Positions 35,777 through 44,789 of a DNA stretch of 64,000 nucleotides are shown here, piece after piece (position 1 is the first letter of the stretch; each line of letters opens with the position of its first letter). Source of the DNA: Chryseobacterium sp. GVT01B (GTDB taxonomy: Bacteria; Bacteroidota; Bacteroidia; Flavobacteriales; Weeksellaceae); contig NZ_JAHXYI010000006.1 in NCBI RefSeq assembly GCF_019970045.1, positions 186,001-250,000 of the forward strand, given 5' to 3'. The notes beneath the pieces are model-generated. The model was not told where the DNA came from. It worked only from the letters and a program-made list of their open reading frames with translations, and made no database searches. Position numbers and translations under genes: made by a program.

Positions 35777-35806
35777 ATAAAAAAAGTGGATGTAAACACC
35801 CACTTG
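35777..35806 (-). terminator. Terminator after the glutathione peroxidase gene
   Basis: Stem AAAGTGGaTGT / ACAcCCACTT with one mismatch; minus-strand T-run TTTTTTTATTTTT. Starts 22 bases after the stop codon. Confidence 0.8.
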
Positions 35807-35827
35807 TAAAAATATACTTTTTTCTCT

Positions 35828-36403
35828 TTATTTCAGATATTTTGTAATAGCCTGGTCTGTAGGCTTTGTAGTACTTACAAAAGAATCAATCAGTTTTCCG
35901 TTTTCATCAACCAGGAATTTGGTAAAGTTCCAAAGGATGGTTGTGTTCTTTACTCCGTTTAACTCCTTTTCTGTTAGATACTTGAATATTGGAGCGGTAT
36001 CATCTCCTTTCACGGAAACTTTAGCTGCCAAAGGGAATGTCACCCCGTAATTTTTCTGGCAGAAAGCACCAATTTCAGTATTCGTTCCAGGTTCCTGTCC
36101 TCCAAAATTATTGGCAGGAAATCCTACCACAACCAGTTTATCTTTATTTTCCTCATATACTTTCTCAAGATCAGCATACTGAGGGGTAAACCCACATTCT
36201 GAAGCGGTATTGACAATCAGGATTTTCTTTCCTTTGAAATCTGCAAAATTGATTTCTTTTCCGTCAAGACTTTCTACTTTGAAGTCGTATATTGTTTTTC
36301 CCATAAGTTCAGTGGTTTTGGCTTTAGAAATTTCACTTTTTTGGTTGGTGCAGCTTTGCAGGAATGCTATACAGGAAAGCAGCAGTAAAAAAATATTTTT
36401 CAT
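35828..36403 (-). CDS. Glutathione peroxidase-like thiol peroxidase, lipoprotein
   Basis: 191 residues. A lipoprotein signal (lipobox LQSC, then TNQKSE) precedes a complete GPx domain: YDFKVESLDGKEINFADFKG, the peroxidatic cysteine in NTASECGFTPQYADLE, PANNFGGQEPGTN and WNFTKFLVDENGKLI, with the second cysteine in FCQKNYG. Cys replaces selenocysteine, and enzymes of this type usually use thioredoxin. Export with a lipid anchor suggests reduction of peroxides in the envelope. Confidence 0.94.
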   Translation of the reverse strand: MKNIFLLLLSCIAFLQSCTNQKSEISKAKTTELMGKTIYDFKVESLDGKEINFADFKGKKILIVNTASECGFTPQYADLEKVYEENKDKLVVVGFPANNFGGQEPGTNTEIGAFCQKNYGVTFPLAAKVSVKGDDTAPIFKYLTEKELNGVKNTTILWNFTKFLVDENGKLIDSFVSTTKPTDQAITKYLK

Positions 36404-36438
36404 TTTTTATCATTTTATGCAGGCGGGCTGCAGTTGAA

Positions 36439-37101
36439 TTAAAATTTAAAAATGTTAGCCGGAAAAACTTTGTTGATTTCTACCTTGTTTAGTAGCATCA
36501 CATAATCTCCGTCTTTTTTGGTACTGGAAGATTCAATTCTGAAAGGCATAATAATGTTTCCAACTTTTTTAAAATCAGAATAGATCAGTGTTTCATCTTT
36601 TTTCACTTCTTTTAAAAGCATATAAGTCTTTGTATCAAAATAATACATATTCTTATTCACATTTTTAGTAAGTTCTACTTTATGGCAGTAGATGTCTCCA
36701 ACTTTTTCTTTTCCAAGGTATTTGGCATCAAAACCTTTATTTTCCCAATCAATGAAGTCATTATCAAAACTTTCCGGTATATATTCAGGGTATTCCTGAA
36801 GTTTATTTGCAGCATAGTTCATTGCATACCCTTTTGTTCCATCGAAACCTTCAATTGCCGTTTCTTTTCCCCCGGTAGTAATTAATGTTTTAGTAAGATT
36901 TGGACGCTGCTGATAAATTTTTATCGGATATTCATCTTTGATTCCCAATACCACTTTTCCCTGAAGCAATACAGAATTTAAAAGTTTCCAATTGGTTAAC
37001 CCTCCGGATAATTCAATGTTTTTGTCTATAATTTCCTTTGCGGTCTGTGCCAATATCACATGCGAAAATATCAGTCCAAATACTAATAGTAACTTCTTCA
37101 T
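36439..37101 (-). CDS. LolA-like (outer-membrane lipoprotein-sorting) family protein
   Basis: 220 residues with a signal peptide (MKKLLLVFGLIFSHVILAQ). The mature protein fits the curved beta-sheet LolA/LolB fold: KEIIDKNIELSGGLTNWKLL at the start, EGFDGTKGYAMNYAANK, KYLGKEKVGDIYCHKVELTK and TYMLLKEVKKDETLIYSDFKKVGN, a typical run for Bacteroidota proteins annotated as lipoprotein-sorting. True chaperone function is not proven by this. It has its own full consensus promoter and lies upstream of the GPx gene. Confidence 0.8.
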   Translation of the reverse strand: MKKLLLVFGLIFSHVILAQTAKEIIDKNIELSGGLTNWKLLNSVLLQGKVVLGIKDEYPIKIYQQRPNLTKTLITTGGKETAIEGFDGTKGYAMNYAANKLQEYPEYIPESFDNDFIDWENKGFDAKYLGKEKVGDIYCHKVELTKNVNKNMYYFDTKTYMLLKEVKKDETLIYSDFKKVGNIIMPFRIESSSTKKDGDYVMLLNKVEINKVFPANIFKF

Positions 37102-37119
37102 TAATTTTATTTATAAATT

Positions 37120-37150
37120 CAAATATAGGGGGATTTATGTAAAATTGCAA
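37120..37150 (-). promoter_or_regulatory. Promoter of the LolA-like gene (TTG-N20-TATATTTG)
   Basis: Minus-strand TTG at 37148-37150, 20 bases, TATATTTG at 37120-37127, about 19 bases upstream of the start at 37101. Confidence 0.8.
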
Positions 37151-37201
37151 AAAAAGGCGAAAGAGCAAATCTGTGAATCTGCTTTTTTACCTCAACATTT
37201 T

Positions 37202-37924
37202 TTAAATCAGCTTTCTTGCTTTTTCCAGGTCTTCCGGTGTATCAATACCTACTCCTATGAAATTGGTTTCTATCATTTTGATTTTCATTCCATATTCCAG
37301 GTAACGGATACATTCAATCTTTTCTGAGATTTCCAATGGTTTCATTTCCAGTTTTGAAAACTGCAACAGCGCTTCTTTTCTGAAAGCATATACCCCAATA
37401 TGTTTAAAATAACTTATATCATAAGAAACTTCCCTGTGAAAAGGAATTACGGAACGACTGAAATACAGCGCAAAATTATTATTATCTGTAATAACTTTTA
37501 CATTATTCGGGTTTTCAACTTCTTCTTTTTCATGCAGCTGTATTTTCAGAGATGCCAGGGAGATCTCCTGCTGATCATCATGTTTAAAGACTTCAATCAG
37601 CTGCTGTAATGGTTCCAGTTTAAGGAAAGGTTCGTCTCCCTGAACATTGATCACAATATCGCAGTCTATATTCTGTACAGCTTCGGCAATACGGTCGCTT
37701 CCGGTCTCGTGCTGTCCTGTCATAACGGCTTTTCCGCCATTTTGTACGATTTCATCAAAAATAATTTCAGAGTCTGTTGCTACAAATACTTCGTCAAACA
37801 GTCCGGTTTCCACTACGTTCTGATAGGTAGTCGTAATAACGGTTTTTTCTCCTAAAATCTGCATTAGTTTCCCGGGAAAACGGCTTGCTTCGTAACGTGC
37901 AGGGATGACAGCGATTATTTTCAT
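37202..37924 (-). CDS. kdsB: 3-deoxy-manno-octulosonate cytidylyltransferase
   Basis: Activates KDO with CTP to CMP-KDO for lipid A core assembly. 240 residues, cytoplasmic. Family motifs: [66 protein letters not shown] and [17 protein letters not shown], with [19 protein letters not shown] at the end. The upstream pathway enzyme KdsA is encoded at 14329-15138. Confidence 0.96.
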   Translation of the reverse strand: MKIIAVIPARYEASRFPGKLMQILGEKTVITTTYQNVVETGLFDEVFVATDSEIIFDEIVQNGGKAVMTGQHETGSDRIAEAVQNIDCDIVINVQGDEPFLKLEPLQQLIEVFKHDDQQEISLASLKIQLHEKEEVENPNNVKVITDNNNFALYFSRSVIPFHREVSYDISYFKHIGVYAFRKEALLQFSKLEMKPLEISEKIECIRYLEYGMKIKMIETNFIGVGIDTPEDLEKARKLI

Positions 37925-38064
37925 TCAATAAAAATATTAAGTAATTCTCTTTAATTCAATAAGTTTCATCTCAGCATTTACAAAAGCTGAAATGTTCCTT
38001 TTTATTTAGATCAAATGTAGTGAAAAGTATCTTATTTACTCTACAAAACAGAGATTTCGACAGT

Positions 38065-39051
38065 TTAAAAAGAGAGTTTTACGCCTACCATATTATATTC
38101 CCATTGGCGGGATGCTGTAAAGTTGAGATTGTATTTTGTTTTTCCTATGGTTACTTCTGAGGAAGTATATCTGCTTTTTGAAATGGTTTTTCCAATAAAA
38201 TATCCCATTAATAAAGCCAGTGGGTAATCTGAAGCCCAGTGAACTTTACTTTGCATCATCTGAAAACATAAGGCTCCTGCTAAGGTGTACCCTACAGGTT
38301 TTATCCATTTTGCATCCGGATAATTGTCTGCTATCACAGTGATTCCGGCCATAAAGGTTGTTAAATGTCCGGACGGCATTGCATCGTAATTTGAGGTATT
38401 CTTGCCAAATTCTGAAAAGCTTGGAAAAGGATTCCAGGCACCGCCTTTATTACCGTTTATCTCAGCAATAAAAGGGCTTTCTCTCCCGGTAATTCTTTTA
38501 AGGGTTTGGGTGAAAACTCCGGAAAGAATTAAACTTTCCATCAAACCACTCGCTGTAGCCTGCGCTCTGTAATCATTTTTAATTAAACCATATGTTCCGA
38601 AACCAATTCCCAGCAAGACCAATGTAGAACCATTCCCAATCAGATATAAAGTAGAACCAATATCCTTGGGAATTTTAAAAACACCGCCTATTTTGTTGTA
38701 GTTATTATCTTTATCCATTCCCCATCTTTCTCCCAACTCTCTTGAATTGTCAATCAGTTTCTGGTCAAATGGTAAAAGAATCAGAGTAGCTGCAACGGCA
38801 CCGCCAAGATAATAAGCATGATCTTTGGCAACAAAGTCTTTATTTGTATTGATAAAGTTTCTGGGTAATTTCGTTACAAAATCTAATAATTTGGGCTTTG
38901 GGTAAGTTCTGATGGAACCGTCTTTCAAGGTGTAAGTCTGTACTTTTGGCAGCTCAGATTCCTTAGGTAGTTCTTTCATTTTCAATGTATCAACTTCTTG
39001 TGAACATACCAATATTGAAACTGGTAAGAGTAGAAATCTCAGTTTTTTCAT
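38065..39051 (-). CDS. PAP2 family phosphatase
   Basis: 328 residues with a signal peptide (LRFLLLPVSILVCSQE). The three-part phosphatase motif is seen in order: LKRITGRESPF, then MPSGHLTTFMAGI and KVHWASDYPLALLMGY (conserved His and Asp). Several membrane-spanning helices lie around it. Members hydrolyse undecaprenyl pyrophosphate or phosphatidic-type lipids; the N-terminal ~90 residues (KELPKESELPKVQTY...) are soluble and unusual. A full consensus promoter is 44 bases upstream. Confidence 0.9.
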   Translation of the reverse strand: MKKLRFLLLPVSILVCSQEVDTLKMKELPKESELPKVQTYTLKDGSIRTYPKPKLLDFVTKLPRNFINTNKDFVAKDHAYYLGGAVAATLILLPFDQKLIDNSRELGERWGMDKDNNYNKIGGVFKIPKDIGSTLYLIGNGSTLVLLGIGFGTYGLIKNDYRAQATASGLMESLILSGVFTQTLKRITGRESPFIAEINGNKGGAWNPFPSFSEFGKNTSNYDAMPSGHLTTFMAGITVIADNYPDAKWIKPVGYTLAGALCFQMMQSKVHWASDYPLALLMGYFIGKTISKSRYTSSEVTIGKTKYNLNFTASRQWEYNMVGVKLSF

Positions 39052-39094
39052 CGTGCAATTTTCGACTTTATTATATTTAGGTGTGTAAAAGTCT

Positions 39095-39125
39095 CAAAGA
39101 TAATTCCTAGATGAGTGTTGTACAA
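39095..39125 (-). promoter_or_regulatory. Promoter of the PAP2 gene (TTG-N20-TATCTTTG)
   Basis: Minus-strand TTG at 39123-39125, 20 bases, TATCTTTG at 39095-39102. Predicted leader about 39 bases. The rest of the 270-base gap to 39321 holds only the downstream terminator of the GLPGLI gene. Confidence 0.8.
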
Positions 39126-39288
39126 AGTGTTGTTTAATTTTTAATATTTATTTAATTTTTGGCTTAGTTACTCCGTGATCAGGAAACTTCAAGTCGATAC
39201 TTATAGATATTTTTCACACTGTGTAAAAGTTTAAGTTTAAAACCCTCAGCAGCCTTATCTGGCATGTAATAAGAGTTAGAAACGTAAT

Positions 39289-39319
39289 AAAAAAGCTATC
39301 CTTTTGGACAGCTTCATTT
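39289..39319 (-). terminator. Terminator of the second GLPGLI pair
   Basis: Stem AAGCTaTCC / GGAcAGCTT with one mismatch and a TTTT loop; the minus strand continues into TTTTTTATTACG. Starts 3 bases after the GLPGLI stop. Confidence 0.8.
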
Positions 39320-39321
39320 TT

Positions 39322-40107
39322 TTAGTTTTCGATTGAATTATTATCTTTTTTAAAAGCTTCAATCATTTGATCTCTTCTTTCCTTTGTAAGAGTTTTACTT
39401 TGTGGATACGGATTATTTTTAAACTCTTCTCTCTTTTTAATATACTGTTCCTTTGTTACCGGAATTCCTTTCTGTAAAGGTTCAATTTCAACAGCTTTTT
39501 TTACAATTCCAACTGCTTTAAATGAATGATATTTATTTTCATCGCTAACTTCTAAAATTAAACCAGTCAGACCTTTAAATCTATATGGTCCTTCAGAAAT
39601 TGGAATATCTTTAGTGTACCAAGCTGTGAAAACTCTATTACCGAATTTTGTAGTAGCTTTATTACACTTATAACCAAGAATGGTTTTTACATCTTTATAA
39701 TTAGTGTCCCAGTTCAAATAAGTGTTTTCAAATGTAAAGAAGTCACGATTTATATTAGATGTAAAGTAAATTTTCGAATCTTCCCTATATACAGAATATC
39801 CCACTTTATATTTTGGTAATTCAGCAGCTTTAATTTCAACGTTACTCGATGTTTGAGCGGCAACAGTTGCTTTTTTTACAACTTCTCTCGCAGCTGCATA
39901 TTGTTGACTGTAAAATATAGAAGAATTAGAATTAAAGTCTAAAAGCATTATCTCTTTGTACCTATGATTCGGATCAATATCTGTTGTGTCTCTAACAAAA
40001 GAATATTCGTACTGAACTTCAAGCTCAGAAATTGACTTGTTAGCTTTTTGTTGAGAAAATAAACAAGTAAAAGAAAGTAATAAAATTATTAAAAAGTATT
40101 TACGCAT
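39322..40107 (-). CDS. GLPGLI family protein, second copy
   Basis: 261 residues from ATG 40107 (an upstream TTG at 40128, immediately after the previous stop, is less likely because it would lengthen the signal peptide). Signal MRKYFLIILLLSFTCLFSQQ. The family signature appears as RFKGLTGLILEVSDENKYH, with a Thr in place of the usual Pro, preceded by YKCNKATTKFGNRVFTAWYT. It is encoded directly after the small cysteine protein at 40129-40401, in the same order as at 5658-6848, and the two GLPGLI proteins are alignable along their length. Function is unknown. Confidence 0.92.
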   Translation of the reverse strand: MRKYFLIILLLSFTCLFSQQKANKSISELEVQYEYSFVRDTTDIDPNHRYKEIMLLDFNSNSSIFYSQQYAAAREVVKKATVAAQTSSNVEIKAAELPKYKVGYSVYREDSKIYFTSNINRDFFTFENTYLNWDTNYKDVKTILGYKCNKATTKFGNRVFTAWYTKDIPISEGPYRFKGLTGLILEVSDENKYHSFKAVGIVKKAVEIEPLQKGIPVTKEQYIKKREEFKNNPYPQSKTLTKERRDQMIEAFKKDNNSIEN

Positions 40108-40128
40108 CCTAAAGTTTAATTTATTCAA

Positions 40129-40401
40129 TTACCACATTCCTGCCATAATAGGGTTAGTAAAAGGAGCAGAACATTCATCCTCCATTTGTTGCAAGTCAGT
40201 CAAAAAACAATCAGGTGCATCGTTTGGACCAACGTCAACGGTTTGTGTATATCCACAAGATGATGTAAGGGTAATTGGATGATAGTAAAACATTGCAGCA
40301 GAAGTAGCCTTTACTTCCTTAGTTTCTGCCTTAACTTCAGCGCTCTTTGCGCTTACTAATCCTGCAACACAAATTGTTGCTAATAAAATCATTTTTTTCA
40401 T
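40129..40401 (-). CDS. Small secreted cysteine protein paired with GLPGLI, second copy
   Basis: 90 residues, function unknown. MKKMILLATICVAGLVSAK is a signal-like start, then a Lys/Glu-rich linker (AEVKAETKEVKATSA) and the core AMFYYHPITLTSSCGYTQTV with cysteines also at DCF and DECS. The shared pattern with 5658-5951 (AGLxSAK, AxFY, TSxCG) shows common ancestry. The stop codon and the next gene's start region are 20 bases apart, so they are probably co-translated. The promoter is not clear, but a palindrome lies 147 bases upstream. Confidence 0.8.
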   Translation of the reverse strand: MKKMILLATICVAGLVSAKSAEVKAETKEVKATSAAMFYYHPITLTSSCGYTQTVDVGPNDAPDCFLTDLQQMEDECSAPFTNPIMAGMW

Positions 40402-40547
40402 AATTGCTGTTTTTTTAGTGATTAGTTATTAATTAAAAAATCAACTTGAAAGTATAAAATGAATCAAACGACAAAAGATTTATTTTTATGTTAAATCGCT
40501 CGATATCATATACTTTTACATAATTATAAATAATGATTTATTTTCAT

Positions 40548-40563
40548 TTACGGTAATCCGTAA
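40548..40563. promoter_or_regulatory. Inverted repeat TTACGG-TAAT-CCGTAA
   Basis: Perfect 6-base arms around TAAT, 147 bases upstream of the small cysteine protein gene. Possible dimeric regulator site; no regulator gene is nearby. Confidence 0.4.
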
Positions 40564-40713
40564 GGTTATAACAAAAGATTTTTTCAGGAGTATTTAAGCT
40601 TGGTTTAAAACGTCATTAAACTAAAAAAACACTTAACATAGATGTCATTATACGAATGTTTGAAAAGCTATTTTTAGGACTTTGGTTTTCGCGATCATAA
40701 TTTAATCAATAAA

Positions 40714-40745
40714 AGCTTCGACTCCGCTCAGCATGACACAATTAA
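40714..40745. repeat. REP-like element GCTTCGACTCCGCTCAGC
   Basis: AGCTTCGACTCCGCTCAGC followed by ATGACAC. It matches the core of the repeats at 15263-15293 and 15381-15401 (GCTTCGAxAGGCTCAGCA) apart from the middle bases. Confidence 0.65.
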
Positions 40746-40811
40746 TACTCATTTTGGGATTTAACGATACCATGCCGGACAGAGTCGTAGCATATATTTT
40801 TTATGTAAAGA

Positions 40812-42065
40812 CTACTTTAAATTATTCAAAGCACTTTCCAGTTTTGGAAGCATTACTTTGATCTCATCGGTAGCCAATCCACCTACAGAAGCACGGAACC
40901 AAGGTTCTGATTTGTCTTCTCCGAAGGCGGAGAATGGTACTAAAGCTACCCCTGCTTCATTGATCAGGTAAAATACAAGGTCTGAAGAGTTTTCAATCAC
41001 AGTTCCATCCGGTTTTGTTTTTCCGATATAGTTTAACTTAATGGTAAGATAAAGAGCTCCCATTGGTTCAATACTGTCTACTGAAAGTCCTTTTCCTTTT
41101 AAATCCTGAACTCCGTTGTGAAGAACTTTTAAGCTTTCTTCAAGTTTACCTTTAAAATCCTCAACGAAAGAATCTACATTTTCTGAGTTTTCATAGAATT
41201 TAGCGGTTGCTTCCTGCTCTGGTTTTGGTGCCCATGCTCCAACGTGAGTAAGAAGTGCCTTCATTTTATCAAGGATATGCGCAGGTCCGAATCCCCATCC
41301 TACACGTACTCCTGTTGCTGCAAGGCATTTTGAAATACCGTCGATATAGATCGTGTAATCTTTCATTTCAGGGAAAAGAGAAACCGGATCTACGTGTTCA
41401 GCACCGAAAGTAAGGCAAGAATAGATCTGGTCATACATTAAGTATAGCGGTTTTTCGTCTGCTCCTCTTTTTTTGTTTTCAGCGATCACCAATTCACAGA
41501 TTTCTGAAAGCTGCTCTCTTGTAAACATAGTTCCCGTAGGGTTCAATGGAGAACACAATGCCAATAATACAGCCCCATCCAAATGAGGTCTTAAATCATC
41601 TGCTGTTGGAAGGAAGTTAGTTTCAGGTTTTGTTTTTACTTCTACAGCATTGGCAGAAGTAAGATAAGCATAGTGATTGTTGTTCCATGATGGTGTAGGA
41701 TAAACTACTTTATCACCTTCGTCTACAATTGTTTTGTATACGGCATAGATCAAAGGTCTTGATCCGGCAGTGATCAAAATATCCTCTGGAGAATAGTCCA
41801 GATTCCATCTTTTTTTAAGGTCTTTGGAAACTTCTTTTCTTAAAGATAAAAGTCCGTTTGCAGGCGGATAATTCGTCAGATTATTCTGATATGCTTTCTG
41901 AATCTCTTCCTTCAGCAATGCCGGAATAGGATAGATATTAGAATTCAGATCACCAATAGTAAGATTGGCAATTTCTGCTCCTTTTGCTTTTAGATCATTT
42001 ACTTCGTTACCAATTTTTACAATTTCAGAACCGATCAGGTTCGCTGCTAATTTTGAAACTTTCAC
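40812..42065 (-). CDS. PLP-dependent aminotransferase, class I/II
   Basis: 417 residues, fold type I aminotransferase using an aspartate, aromatic or similar amino donor. Motifs: NLTIGDLNSNIYPIPALLKEEI, TNYPPANGLLSLRKEVS, the cofactor-binding ALCSPLNPTGTMFTREQL (with Asn-Pro), MYDQIYSCLTFG and the PLP lysine in DGISKCLAATGVRVGWGFGP. The C-terminal EPWFRASVGGLAT contains the carboxylate-binding arginine. The exact substrate is not predictable. It follows a lipoprotein gene by 22 bases. Confidence 0.93.
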   Translation of the reverse strand: MKVSKLAANLIGSEIVKIGNEVNDLKAKGAEIANLTIGDLNSNIYPIPALLKEEIQKAYQNNLTNYPPANGLLSLRKEVSKDLKKRWNLDYSPEDILITAGSRPLIYAVYKTIVDEGDKVVYPTPSWNNNHYAYLTSANAVEVKTKPETNFLPTADDLRPHLDGAVLLALCSPLNPTGTMFTREQLSEICELVIAENKKRGADEKPLYLMYDQIYSCLTFGAEHVDPVSLFPEMKDYTIYIDGISKCLAATGVRVGWGFGPAHILDKMKALLTHVGAWAPKPEQEATAKFYENSENVDSFVEDFKGKLEESLKVLHNGVQDLKGKGLSVDSIEPMGALYLTIKLNYIGKTKPDGTVIENSSDLVFYLINEAGVALVPFSAFGEDKSEPWFRASVGGLATDEIKVMLPKLESALNNLK

Positions 42066-42087
42066 TTTTTCTTATTTTAAATTTATA

Positions 42088-42999
42088 TTATCTTTCTCCA
42101 TTGATCTTCTCATATATTTCATCTACCGGCATTTGTGTATCAAAAAGGGTTATTGCTTCTTTTACTTTTTTTGCCGTATTGGAATTCGGATATTTTTTAA
42201 TTATCCTGTTGAATTCCGCTCTGTTTTCATCGTTTAGTTTTCCGGTTCCTTTGTCCATGTCTCTTTCAAAGGTTGGCGTGTTATCCATTCCCAAAAGATA
42301 ATCAGACAAATATATTTTATAATCCTGTTTGACAGCCTTTATAAGATTGCTCTTAGGATATTTGTTCATAAAGTTTTCCCAGAACATAAGCCTGTCTCCC
42401 AGCTGTTCCCAGGTAATTATCAATCCAGCATCAGCTGCATAATTGGATTCACTTTCTTTATCAGTCTGTGAAATATAGACTTCATAATCAGGAGTTACTT
42501 TATTCTTAAACATGGAAGAATAATATCCCGGAACGGTCCAGATTTCAGTCATTCCTTCTCCAACTTCCCTGAACTCAAGGCCTTCTTTTTTCAGTTCTGA
42601 AGCTAATTTTTTAACATTGTCCGGTAAGTTGTACTGATCCTTATCATAGTTATAATAATTTACATATTTATCTAAAATATCAGTATGCAGGTTCATCAGA
42701 CATTCTGTATACTTTCCTCTTATTTTTAAATAATCTTCGTATACATTGTCATTCTGCTCCGGACTGTTTCCAGCCATTTCTTTTTCGATTTTTGTACGGT
42801 ACCATTGAAGTGATGTGATATAATCCTCCGTTTTATGGGCGGGAGAACATGCTGTATCTATCGGTTTGTACTGATCTTCTTTGGTTTCTGTAGTAGCAAT
42901 CGAATCATTTTCAAGTTTGGTCTCTGAAACTGCAGTTTCCTTTTTACAGGAAACTACAGCTGCAGAAAGTAGGCAAACTGCTATTATTTTTTTGATCAT
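42088..42999 (-). CDS. Predicted lipoprotein, unknown function
   Basis: 303 residues. Lipoprotein signal (MIKKIIAVCLLSAAVVSCKK, lipobox VVSC) followed by a Thr/Glu/Lys linker and a mostly helical domain. No domain is recognised; LQWYRTKIEKEMAGNSPEQN and RLMFWENFMNKYPKSNLIKAVKQ suggest helical repeats. Closing helix PVDEIYEKINGER. It lies between a phosphohexomutase and an aminotransferase gene with gaps of 18 and 22 bases, probably on one transcript. No evidence links it to either enzyme's reaction. Confidence 0.75.
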   Translation of the reverse strand: MIKKIIAVCLLSAAVVSCKKETAVSETKLENDSIATTETKEDQYKPIDTACSPAHKTEDYITSLQWYRTKIEKEMAGNSPEQNDNVYEDYLKIRGKYTECLMNLHTDILDKYVNYYNYDKDQYNLPDNVKKLASELKKEGLEFREVGEGMTEIWTVPGYYSSMFKNKVTPDYEVYISQTDKESESNYAADAGLIITWEQLGDRLMFWENFMNKYPKSNLIKAVKQDYKIYLSDYLLGMDNTPTFERDMDKGTGKLNDENRAEFNRIIKKYPNSNTAKKVKEAITLFDTQMPVDEIYEKINGER

Positions 43000-43017
43000 C
43001 TGCTGTTTTAGGTGAAA

Positions 43018-44733
43018 TTAATCCAGTTTCAAATCTGTTTTAACGGCTCCGATTTTAGCTTCCAATGATTTTAATTTATCTCTGAAATCCGCTTCTGAAG
43101 TAACAGAATCTTTTACAGAAACATAAAACTTAATTTTAGGTTCTGTTCCTGAAGGTCTTACGCATACTTTTGTTCCATCTTGGGTGTAATAGATCAATAC
43201 GTTAGACTTTGGAATATCATTCATTACTTTTTTCTCGTTGGTAGAAATGGTAAGGCTTGTCTGTTCTTTGAAATCCTTTACTTCTTCCACTAATGATCCT
43301 GCAAGTTCTTTTGGAGGGTTTTCACGGAAGTTTTTCATCATATTTTCAATCCCTTCAGCGCCTTCTTTTCCTTTTCTTACAATGTTGATTAATCCTTCGT
43401 AATACATTCCAAGATCTTCATAGATCTCGATCATGTACTGATACATTGTTTTTCCGTTGGCTTTGCACCATGCTGCAATTTCACAAGCTAAAAGGATGCT
43501 TCCACAAGAATCTTTATCACGAACGAAATCTCCGGTCATAAATCCGAAACTTTCCTCGCCACCACACACAAATTTCTGTGTTCCTTCTGCTTCGCGGATC
43601 ATTTTTCCAATCCATTTGAATCCGGTAAGACCTACTTTGCACTCAACTCCGAATTTTTGAGCAATATCAAAGAAAATATCTGACGTTACGATCGTAGAAC
43701 CGATAAATTCTTTTCCTGTAATTCTTTCCTGCTTTCTCCATTCATTCAGGATATAATAAGTAAGGATCGTATTGGTTTGGTTTCCGTTCAACAGCTGCAT
43801 TTCACCATCAAGATTTCTTACCGCAATTCCCAATCTGTCCCCATCCGGATCTGTTCCGATCACGATATCTGCATTGGTAATTCTTGCAAGATCCATTGCC
43901 ATTTCCAATGCCGCAGGCTCTTCCGGATTTGGAGAGTCTACTGTTGGGAAATTTCCACTCGGAATCATTTGTTCTCTTACAAGATCAACTTTCTTGAATC
44001 CTGCTTTTTCAAGAGCTTTTGGAATCGTTGTATAGGTTGTTCCGTGAATAGATGTGAAAACAATATTTAAATTTTCTTTTCCAACATTCTGATAAGTAGA
44101 GTTTTCAATACATGCATCGATATATACATCATCCTGCTCCTCTCCTATCCATTCGATCAGATCATCATTTCCGTTGAATTTAATTTCTTCAAATTTCACA
44201 GAATATACTTCCTTAATAATGGCTTCATCATTAGGCGGAACAATCTGCGCTCCGTCATTCCAGTATACTTTATAACCGTTATATTCCGGCGGGTTGTGAG
44301 AAGCTGTCAGTACAATTCCTCCGTTACATTTTTTATCACGAACGGTGAAAGACAATTCCGGAGTGGGTCTGTGATCTTTGAAAAGCAGTACTTTAATTCC
44401 GTTTGCAGTCAAAACATCAGCTACCAGCTTTCCGAATTCTTTTGAGTTATTACGAACATCATAAGCGATAGCCACTTTAATTTCCTCACCTTTAAACTGT
44501 TGAAGCATATAGTTCGCCAATCCCTGTGTAGCCTGTCCTAATGTATATTTATTCAAGCGGTTGGTTCCTACTCCCATTATTCCACGCATACCTCCTGTCC
44601 CAAATTCCAATTCTCTGTAGAAAGAATCTTCCAGATCCGGAGAATTGCTGTCGATCAATGACTGTACAGCATCTCTCGTTTCTTTATCGAAGGTATCACT
44701 TAACCAAAGTTTCGCTTTTTCTAATGTATTCAT
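43018..44733 (-). CDS. Phospho-sugar mutase (phosphoglucomutase/phosphomannomutase family)
   Basis: 571 residues, cytoplasmic; interconverts hexose 1- and 6-phosphates for envelope sugar nucleotides. Motifs: GGMRGIMGVG, the phosphoserine loop VLTASHNPPEYNGYKVYW, the Mg-binding DPDGDRLGIAV, sugar-binding GGEESFGF and the phosphate-binding RPSGTEPKIKFYV. The length matches the ~570-residue PGM2-like branch and not the ~450-residue GlmM/ManB branch. Whether glucose or mannose is preferred is not readable. It appears to head the transcript with the lipoprotein and aminotransferase genes. Confidence 0.95.
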   Translation of the reverse strand: MNTLEKAKLWLSDTFDKETRDAVQSLIDSNSPDLEDSFYRELEFGTGGMRGIMGVGTNRLNKYTLGQATQGLANYMLQQFKGEEIKVAIAYDVRNNSKEFGKLVADVLTANGIKVLLFKDHRPTPELSFTVRDKKCNGGIVLTASHNPPEYNGYKVYWNDGAQIVPPNDEAIIKEVYSVKFEEIKFNGNDDLIEWIGEEQDDVYIDACIENSTYQNVGKENLNIVFTSIHGTTYTTIPKALEKAGFKKVDLVREQMIPSGNFPTVDSPNPEEPAALEMAMDLARITNADIVIGTDPDGDRLGIAVRNLDGEMQLLNGNQTNTILTYYILNEWRKQERITGKEFIGSTIVTSDIFFDIAQKFGVECKVGLTGFKWIGKMIREAEGTQKFVCGGEESFGFMTGDFVRDKDSCGSILLACEIAAWCKANGKTMYQYMIEIYEDLGMYYEGLINIVRKGKEGAEGIENMMKNFRENPPKELAGSLVEEVKDFKEQTSLTISTNEKKVMNDIPKSNVLIYYTQDGTKVCVRPSGTEPKIKFYVSVKDSVTSEADFRDKLKSLEAKIGAVKTDLKLD

Positions 44734-44789
44734 ATTTGTATGTTGTTCTTTTATAGTTTGTAAAGTTTCTAGTTTAAATAATACTGTTT

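Larger units (their letters stand above)
40402..40811. other. 410-base intergenic region with a palindrome and a REP-like element
   Basis: No gene is seen on either strand. It holds the palindrome at 40548-40563 and the REP-like core at 40714-40745; the rest is AT-rich and unstructured to my reading. Confidence 0.6.
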
